NCBI GenBank assembly: GCA_037441765.1
Contig: JBBIRM010000097.1
Coordinates: 1-10,251 of the forward strand
Origin: JBBIRM01 sp037441765
Lineage (GTDB): Bacteria > Desulfobacterota > BSN033 > UBA1163
Length of the DNA: 10,251 bases
Reading direction: 5' to 3'
Shown: piece by piece, positions 6,556 to 10,251 of the stretch
Layout of the letters: each line of letters begins with the position of its first letter
Position numbering within the stretch: position 1 is the first letter of the stretch
Program-made: the position numbers and the translations under genes
Notes under the pieces: generated by a model
Database searches by the model: none
Seen by the model: only the letters and a program-made list of their open reading frames with translations
What the model was told of the DNA's origin: nothing

Positions 6556-6565
6556 CTTCCAGACT
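6556..6565 (-). promoter_or_regulatory. Possible antiterminator segment in the sigma-gene leader
   Basis: The leader RNA segment AGUCUGGAAG (complement of 6556-6565) can pair with CUUUCCAUAGACU (complement of 6480-6492) as AGUCU/AGACU plus GGAAG/CUUUCC with small bulges. The second segment includes the 5' arm of the terminator hairpin, so the two structures exclude each other. A further small stem (AAAACC/GGUUUU, 6525-6530 with 6545-6550) lies between. These were folded by eye only. Confidence 0.35.
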
Positions 6566-6594
6566 CTAAGGGATTTAAATTTTCATCTAAATCT

Positions 6595-6623
6595 AATATA
6601 TTCAAATTTAATTCCTTTGTCAA
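6595..6623 (-). promoter_or_regulatory. Strong sigma-70 promoter for the sigma-factor gene
   Basis: Read on the minus strand: TTGACA (6623-6618, perfect), a 17-bp spacer and TATATT (6600-6595, 5 of 6). The start would be near 6588, giving a leader of about 158 nt before the GTG at 6430. Confidence 0.75.
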
Positions 6624-6858
6624 GTTTTTTTATTCAAATTATTTCCTTTAATTTAAATAAGTTACAAATTTCTTAGGAATATACCTAAATTCAGATAGGA
6701 TTTATTCCATATTTTTACCCAGACAAATTTCCCTCTTAAATCATGGATCAACATATGATTCTTAATGAGTTTGTGAGTTTTTTCCCAAAGTTTTAAATAA
6801 TATTTATGTACCAAAAAGCACATTCATTCCTTAATAATTTATTTTAAATGGTTAGTAA

Positions 6859-6887
6859 TTGACTTTGTAAAGTCCTTCTTTTATATA
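6859..6887 (+). promoter_or_regulatory. Strong sigma-70 promoter for the PHP-EamA operon
   Basis: TTGACT (6859-6864), a 17-bp spacer and TATATA (6882-6887). Transcription would begin near 6894, about 26 nt before the ATG at 6920. That leader has only a weak GATGAG ribosome site. Confidence 0.7.
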
Positions 6888-6919
6888 AAACCTAACCTTT
6901 TTGATGAGAAATTATATAA

Positions 6920-7774
6920 ATGGGATATGTAGATCTCCACATTCATACAACTGCCTCTGATGGAGTGAAGAGACCTTCAGAGATCGTTAGATATGCAAAA
7001 ACGAGAGGACTTCAAGCCATTGCTATCACTGATCACGATACGATTGAAGGTCTTGAAGAAGGGTTGAAAGAGGGAGAAAGATTAAACTTTGAAGTCATTC
7101 CTGGGGTGGAGATTAGCGCCGAATACCCAACAGGCTCGATGCATATCTTGGGTTATTTCTTTGATATTCATCATCCACTCTTGAACGAGAGATTGAAATA
7201 CCTTCAGAAGGTTAGGGCGGAGAGAAATCCAAAGATTGCAGAGAAATTAAACCAGTTGGGGCTGAAGTTGACATTTGAAGAAGTGTTGAAGGCCTCTGGG
7301 GGAGGACAGGTCGGTAGGCCACATTTTGCTAAAGTCCTAATAGAGAAGGGGTATGTGAGAAATTTTCAAGAGGCATTTGACCGTTTTTTAAAAAAGGGGG
7401 CACCCGCTTATGTTGATAAATTGAGATATACTCCTCGCGAGGCCCTCCATTTTATCGAGGAGGCAAAAGGGGTGAGTGTGCTTGCTCATCCTAATACCCT
7501 GGGGCTCCAGGGATATGCACAATTGGAGGAACTGATTTTGAAACTTATAGATATGGGTTTGAAAGGAATAGAGGTTTACTATCCTGAACATTCCTCTTTA
7601 GAAGTTGAACAATATAAGATGCTTGCGGAAAGGCATGGCCTCCTTGTCACCGGAGGTACAGATTACCATGGGATTGAGGGGAATGAATTAGAAATCGGAG
7701 TTGGAAGAGGGGATATGAGACTTCCTTATTCAATGGTTGAAGGACTTAGGACGATCAGAAATCAATCTTTTTAA
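6920..7774 (+). CDS. PHP-domain metal-dependent phosphoesterase (TrpH/RNase AM-like)
   Basis: A 284-residue cytoplasmic PHP hydrolase with a likely trinuclear metal site. Metal ligands visible in order are H7 and H9 (DLHIHT) with D14, D38-H39-D40 (ITDHDT), E64 (GVEIS), H75 (HILGYFFD), H190 (VLAHP) and D248-x-H250 (GGTDYHG). The insert VGRPHFAKVLIEKGYV (131-146) with KGAPAYV (159-165) is typical of the TrpH/YciV subfamily. Members of that group act on 3',5'-bisphosphonucleotides or as 5'-3' exoribonucleases trimming rRNA ends. Length and N-terminus (MGYVDLHIHT) agree with the family, so ATG 6920 is the start despite a weak ribosome site. The EamA gene follows after 11 bp, forming an operon. 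The exact substrate is inferred from the family. Confidence 0.9.
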   Translation: MGYVDLHIHTTASDGVKRPSEIVRYAKTRGLQAIAITDHDTIEGLEEGLKEGERLNFEVIPGVEISAEYPTGSMHILGYFFDIHHPLLNERLKYLQKVRAERNPKIAEKLNQLGLKLTFEEVLKASGGGQVGRPHFAKVLIEKGYVRNFQEAFDRFLKKGAPAYVDKLRYTPREALHFIEEAKGVSVLAHPNTLGLQGYAQLEELILKLIDMGLKGIEVYYPEHSSLEVEQYKMLAERHGLLVTGGTDYHGIEGNELEIGVGRGDMRLPYSMVEGLRTIRNQSF

Positions 7775-7785
7775 TCAGGGGGGTA

Positions 7786-8202
7786 ATGGTGATCATCTTT
7801 TTTCTGTTTGTAACTGCAATTTTATGGGGAACAACTCCCATTCTTGAAAAGATCGGTTTAACCAAAGTATATCCCTTGATTGGGAATACGATTAGAAGTT
7901 GTATAGTTACTGCTGGCCTTTTATTGCTTACTTTGTTTTTAGGCAAAGGGAAGGCATTGCTCCAGGTAGATGGGAAAAGCATTTTTCTTTTTGGGGCAAG
8001 TGGAATAATGGCAGGTTTGCTTGGAATGTGGACCTACTATACTGCCCTGAAGACAGGGGCGACTTCTAAAATCGTTCCCATCGCAGCCTGTTATCCATTG
8101 GTGACAGCCCTACTAAGTGTATTGATCCTTAAAGAGGGAGTGACCCTTTCGCGAGTCATCGGGACTGTTTTGATTGTCTCAGGGATCTGGCTGGTAAAAT
8201 AA
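7786..8202 (+). CDS. Single-domain EamA/DMT-superfamily transporter
   Basis: A 138-residue hydrophobic protein with about five membrane helices (roughly 1-20, 31-52, 64-84, 91-112 and 117-137). It corresponds to one EamA repeat, half of the usual ten-helix exporters, so it probably works as a dimer, as do small EmrE-like proteins. Family marks are ILWGTTPILEKIGL near the N-terminus and, in the last third, a proline-bearing helix (KIVPIAACYPLVTALLSVL) followed by LKEGVTLSRVIGTVLIVSGI. This single-domain form is a known family and need not be a truncation. AGGGGGG lies just before ATG 7786 and only 11 bp separate it from the PHP stop codon, so translation is probably coupled. The substrate (metabolite or drug export) is unknown. 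Confidence 0.87.
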   Translation: MVIIFFLFVTAILWGTTPILEKIGLTKVYPLIGNTIRSCIVTAGLLLLTLFLGKGKALLQVDGKSIFLFGASGIMAGLLGMWTYYTALKTGATSKIVPIAACYPLVTALLSVLILKEGVTLSRVIGTVLIVSGIWLVK

Positions 8203-8255
8203 TCCTGCCTTTTTTCACTTTTTCATTATTATGACACAGTCTTTTAGAGAGAATT

Positions 8256-8264
8256 GAGGAGGAG
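8256..8264 (+). promoter_or_regulatory. Near-perfect Shine-Dalgarno for the 34-residue gene
   Basis: AGGAGGAG sits about 6-7 nt before the ATG at 8271 and is among the strongest ribosome sites in the window. It is the main reason to accept the short frame behind it as a gene. Confidence 0.7.
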
Positions 8265-8270
8265 ACCATT

Positions 8271-8375
8271 ATGATAAAGCGTAACAAAACGAATCGGTTA
8301 AAAGCAGCACTGAAGAGAAAGAATGTGAAGAGGTCTTTGAGGAAGTCAAAAGGTGAGAGAAAATATCCATCATGA
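8271..8375 (+). CDS. Very small, extremely basic protein (34 aa)
   Basis: The frame from ATG 8271 to TGA 8373-8375 encodes 34 residues, 15 of them Lys or Arg and one Glu, with no Cys, Trp or Phe. It begins MIKRNKTNRLKAALKRKN and carries repeated basic K/R-x-x-K/R spacing that could form one amphipathic helix. I do not recognise a family. Composition and size resemble small ribosome-associated or nucleic-acid-binding proteins such as Sra/bS22 or a bS21-type tail, but that is only an analogy. It lies 68 bp after the EamA gene and 51 bp before the radical SAM gene. It may be part of the operon or use its own weak promoter around 8220-8240; no clear -35/-10 pair was found. Confidence 0.6.
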   Translation: MIKRNKTNRLKAALKRKNVKRSLRKSKGERKYPS

Positions 8376-8395
8376 TAAGGATAAATCATAATCTG

Positions 8396-8425
8396 ATTGG
8401 CCACCTTAATTTGGTGTAAACCAAT
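8396..8425 (+). promoter_or_regulatory. Nested hairpin just before the radical SAM start codon
   Basis: ATTGG (8396-8400) pairs with CCAAT (8421-8425), enclosing CACC (8402-8405) with GGTG (8413-8416). The structure ends two bases before ATG 8427, where a ribosome site would be needed, and no good Shine-Dalgarno is visible. It may lower or regulate initiation. Confidence 0.3.
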
Positions 8426-8426
8426 T

Positions 8427-9714
8427 ATGAGTCCATTGACACTTCCCAGGCTTATCTTTTCAGACCCTGAAGGGAATATTTTTGATCATCCCTTTTTGAT
8501 GCTATCTGGCCGCTCTGGATACCGTGTCTCACTCCCCCTCGTATCTGAATTGGTACCCCTACCTAAAGGGAGTCAACTTTTCTCATTGCCTGGTAGGATT
8601 CCAATCGGTTGGGATGATATGAAGAAGACTTTTATTCCCTTAGAAAAGGTTAAGATCGATAAAAAGGAAAGGGAGTGCACCGCTGTCTCTGCCTTCCTTA
8701 CACCAGGATATGTCAGGACATTTCTTCCCGCTACAAGGCGAAGGCCAAAGGCTTCCACCCTTCCATTATGGGCATATAGTAGTGTGGGTTGGGAAGGTGG
8801 GAAGTTTTGGGTTCCAGCCATTCGGATTGATCCAAATCCCCATTGGGATCCAAAGTATTTTGGAAATAATAGCCTTCTGAAAAGAAAAGTCCGCTCATTT
8901 CTACATAAAAAACCTAATAACCGCCTGATTCGGCAACTTTCAAAATGCGCCTTAGAGTATAATTGTTTTGCAGCCAAAAATCTTTTTTTTCAAAGGTGGG
9001 AAATTCCCTTACCCACATCTCCTTCATGCAATGCAGAGTGCCTTGGTTGCATATCGCTCCAACCCTCTGAATGCTGTCCTGCCTCAATGGAGAGAATTAA
9101 ATTTGTGCCCACCGTGGACGAAATCATAGAGATCGCTTTACCCCATTTAGAAGGGGGAGAGGACGCCATTGTCAGTTTTGGCCAGGGATGTGAAGGGGAG
9201 CCCCTCATTCAATGGAAACTTCTCGAAGGATCGATCCGTAAACTGAGGGAAAAGACAGGTCGAGGGACAATCAACCTCAACACAAATGGTAGTTTTCCCG
9301 ATAGGGTGGCAAAACTTTGTGATGCAGGGCTTGATAGCATTCGAGTTACTTTAAATAGCCCCACTGAAAAATACTACAACCTTTATCACAGACCTAAGGT
9401 ATACTTTTAAGGAGGTAGTCGATTCACTCCTGAGGGCCAAAGGAAAAGGAATTTACACATCCATCAACCTACTTGTCCTACCGTGTTTTACAGACCGTGA
9501 GAGTGAGATAGAAGGATTGATAAGATTGGTGAAGACGACCAATATCGACCTCATTCAGATGAGAAACCTCAATATCGATCCTGACCTCTATCTTAAGTAC
9601 ATGGGAAGAGGGGAAGGGATAGGGATCCCTAAGATGATTGATATTTTAAGAAGGGAATTTCCTTCTCTTCGGTTTGGTTATTTCAACCGAACCAAGGAAA
9701 AATTTTATGTATAA
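8427..9714 (+). pseudogene. Radical SAM protein, interrupted by a frameshift
   Basis: Radical SAM enzyme of about 430 residues if read through one frame change. The CxxxCxxC cluster motif is CNAECLGC (C201, C205, C208). It is followed by GQGCEGEP (252-259, the GGEP-like SAM-binding segment) and NLNTNG (283-288). Additional cysteines (C174, C180, C216, C217) flank the motif. The first frame reads to HRPKVYF and stops at TAA 9408-9410. The continuation YTFKEVV is in the next frame from 9400 and stays open to TAA 9712-9714. The expected RPKGYTF shows that about two bases are missing, or one is extra, near 9399. I took ATG 8427 rather than the in-frame TTG at 8397 because the family begins with 'PRLIF.DP.G.IFDHPFL'. 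Both halves look well preserved, so the lesion is recent, an error, or recoded. Substrate unknown. Confidence 0.85.
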
Positions 9715-9751
9715 CTTTAATTTAAGGTGTTCAGACTTCAAGTCCATTTTC

Positions 9752-10251
9752 TTAGGTTTTTTCAGCAATCAGGCTGGCCACTGCCTTTCGCCTCCCACCT
9801 TCCTTAAAAATTCCTTCTCGATAGAAGAGAATTCTGAAGTCTTTAAAGAGTCGAAGTAGTTCATTCTGTTTTAAAAAATATCGTGCCTCTTTAGGGCCAC
9901 CGGTGCCAAGTTTTCTCTGTTCAAGGATGTAGGTTTCAAAGATCACCCTACCTCCTTTTTTAAGCCCCCTCTTTATCTTCGGGATGAGACTTCTTCTGAG
10001 AAAATAGAAATTGGCAATGAGATCGTAGGCCTCTTTTTTTATTGGAAAGTTTTTCATATCGGCAAGCCTGGTATTGATTTTTACTCCCATTTCTCTGGCC
10101 AATTTTTGGGCTTTCTTTAAACCAACACGTGAGATATCCACCGCCTCCACTTCAAATCCATGTTGGGCGAGAAAGACAGCGTTTCTTCCTTCGCCCGATG
10201 CGATATCAAGCGCTTTTCCTTTTGGAAGATGATGGATATATTTTTTTAAAA
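9752..10251 (-). CDS. Class I SAM-dependent methyltransferase (TehB-like), 5' end missing
   Basis: The minus-strand frame is open to the right edge. Upstream of a GTG at 10150 it continues in frame with KGKALDIASGEGRNAVFLA, the SAM-binding motif I, so that GTG is internal and the gene starts beyond 10251. Further signs are VEAVDIS (acidic residue at the end of strand 2), the TRLADMKNFP region (motif II) and YDLIANFYFLRRSLIPKIKRGLKKGGRVIFET (visible in parts as motif III and the post-motif). The visible part is about 165 residues, and perhaps 30 N-terminal residues are lacking. It resembles TehB/methyltransferase-25-type proteins acting on small molecules. It converges on the radical SAM gene with a 37-bp gap and no strong terminator. 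The substrate cannot be inferred. Confidence 0.88.
   Translation of the reverse strand, partial: LKKYIHHLPKGKALDIASGEGRNAVFLAQHGFEVEAVDISRVGLKKAQKLAREMGVKINTRLADMKNFPIKKEAYDLIANFYFLRRSLIPKIKRGLKKGGRVIFETYILEQRKLGTGGPKEARYFLKQNELLRLFKDFRILFYREGIFKEGGRRKAVASLIAEKT

Larger units (their letters stand above)
6431..6919. other. AT-rich divergent intergenic regulatory region (489 bp)
   Basis: It separates the minus-strand sigma gene from the plus-strand PHP gene and has no credible coding frame. It contains a promoter for each gene, facing away from each other with about 235 bp between their -35 boxes, and the sigma-gene leader with its hairpin. The central part (6624-6858) shows two short inverted repeats: TTAGG 6673-6677 / CCTAA 6684-6688, and AATCAT 6739-6744 / ATGATT 6755-6760. 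Either might be an operator, but both are weak and in AT-rich DNA. The rest shows nothing I can assign. Confidence 0.7.

Noticed and set aside
6670..6765. Short inverted repeats in the divergent intergenic region as operators
   Set aside because: Five- and six-base AT-rich repeats are expected by chance in DNA of this composition, and they do not overlap either promoter; they are mentioned only within the region entry.
8573..8977. 134-codon open frame antisense to the radical SAM gene
   Set aside because: It opposes a clearly conserved protein, has no recognisable domain and no ribosome site; it is a by-product of codon use.
9408..9416. AAGGAGG at the frameshift stop, suggesting RF2-like programmed frameshifting or re-initiation
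   Set aside because: In prfB the SD-like element lies upstream of the slip codon; here it overlaps and follows the stop. No usable start codon follows in the new frame at proper spacing, and the bases simply encode K-E-V in the restored frame.
9734..9748. GACT-TCA-AGTC hairpin followed by CATTTT as a terminator between the convergent radical SAM and methyltransferase genes
   Set aside because: The stem is only 4 bp and the U-tract is short; it is not convincing as an intrinsic terminator.

Overview
The window most likely comes from an anaerobic bacterium related to the Desulfobacterota (former Deltaproteobacteria). The grounds are moderate: a low-potential single-cluster ferredoxin, a radical SAM family of a type I associate with that group, a group-2 RpoD-like sigma factor, and moderate G+C with very AT-rich intergenic DNA. 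No rRNA, tRNA or CRISPR array was seen, so the taxonomy is an inference.

Region 1 (1-4095, + strand) is the most notable part. It is a four-gene cassette: the SOS repressor LexA (5' end cut by the window), a RecA/Rad51-fold-like protein without a usable Walker A motif, a 92-residue helical/coiled-coil protein, and a B-family DNA polymerase. The polymerase keeps the catalytic aspartates of motifs A and C, but its proofreading exonuclease motifs are degraded. The layout parallels the lexA-imuA-imuB-dnaE2 mutagenesis cassette, with a PolB2-like enzyme in place of DnaE2/ImuB. I read it as a DNA-damage-inducible error-prone polymerase module. Repeat-like sequence appears at the 3' end and downstream of the RecA-like gene, and possibly inside the polymerase fingers.

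Region 2 (4123-5091, + strand) has its own good sigma-70 promoter. It carries a DedA/VTT-family membrane protein and a small [4Fe-4S] ferredoxin, and ends at a bidirectional terminator.

Region 3 (5132-6919) holds a minus-strand sigma-70 family factor with unusual residues in its -10 recognition helix. Upstream is an AT-rich divergent regulatory region of about 490 bp. A strong minus-strand promoter should give a roughly 158-nt leader containing a complete intrinsic-terminator hairpin just before the start codon, plus an upstream segment able to pair with that hairpin. This is a candidate transcription attenuator.

Region 4 (6859-8375, + strand) starts with a strong promoter. It carries a PHP-domain phosphoesterase of the TrpH/RNase AM type, a single-domain EamA/DMT transporter, and a 34-residue extremely basic protein with a near-perfect ribosome binding site.

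Region 5 (8427-10251) has a radical SAM gene split by one frameshift, facing a class I SAM-dependent methyltransferase that runs off the right edge.
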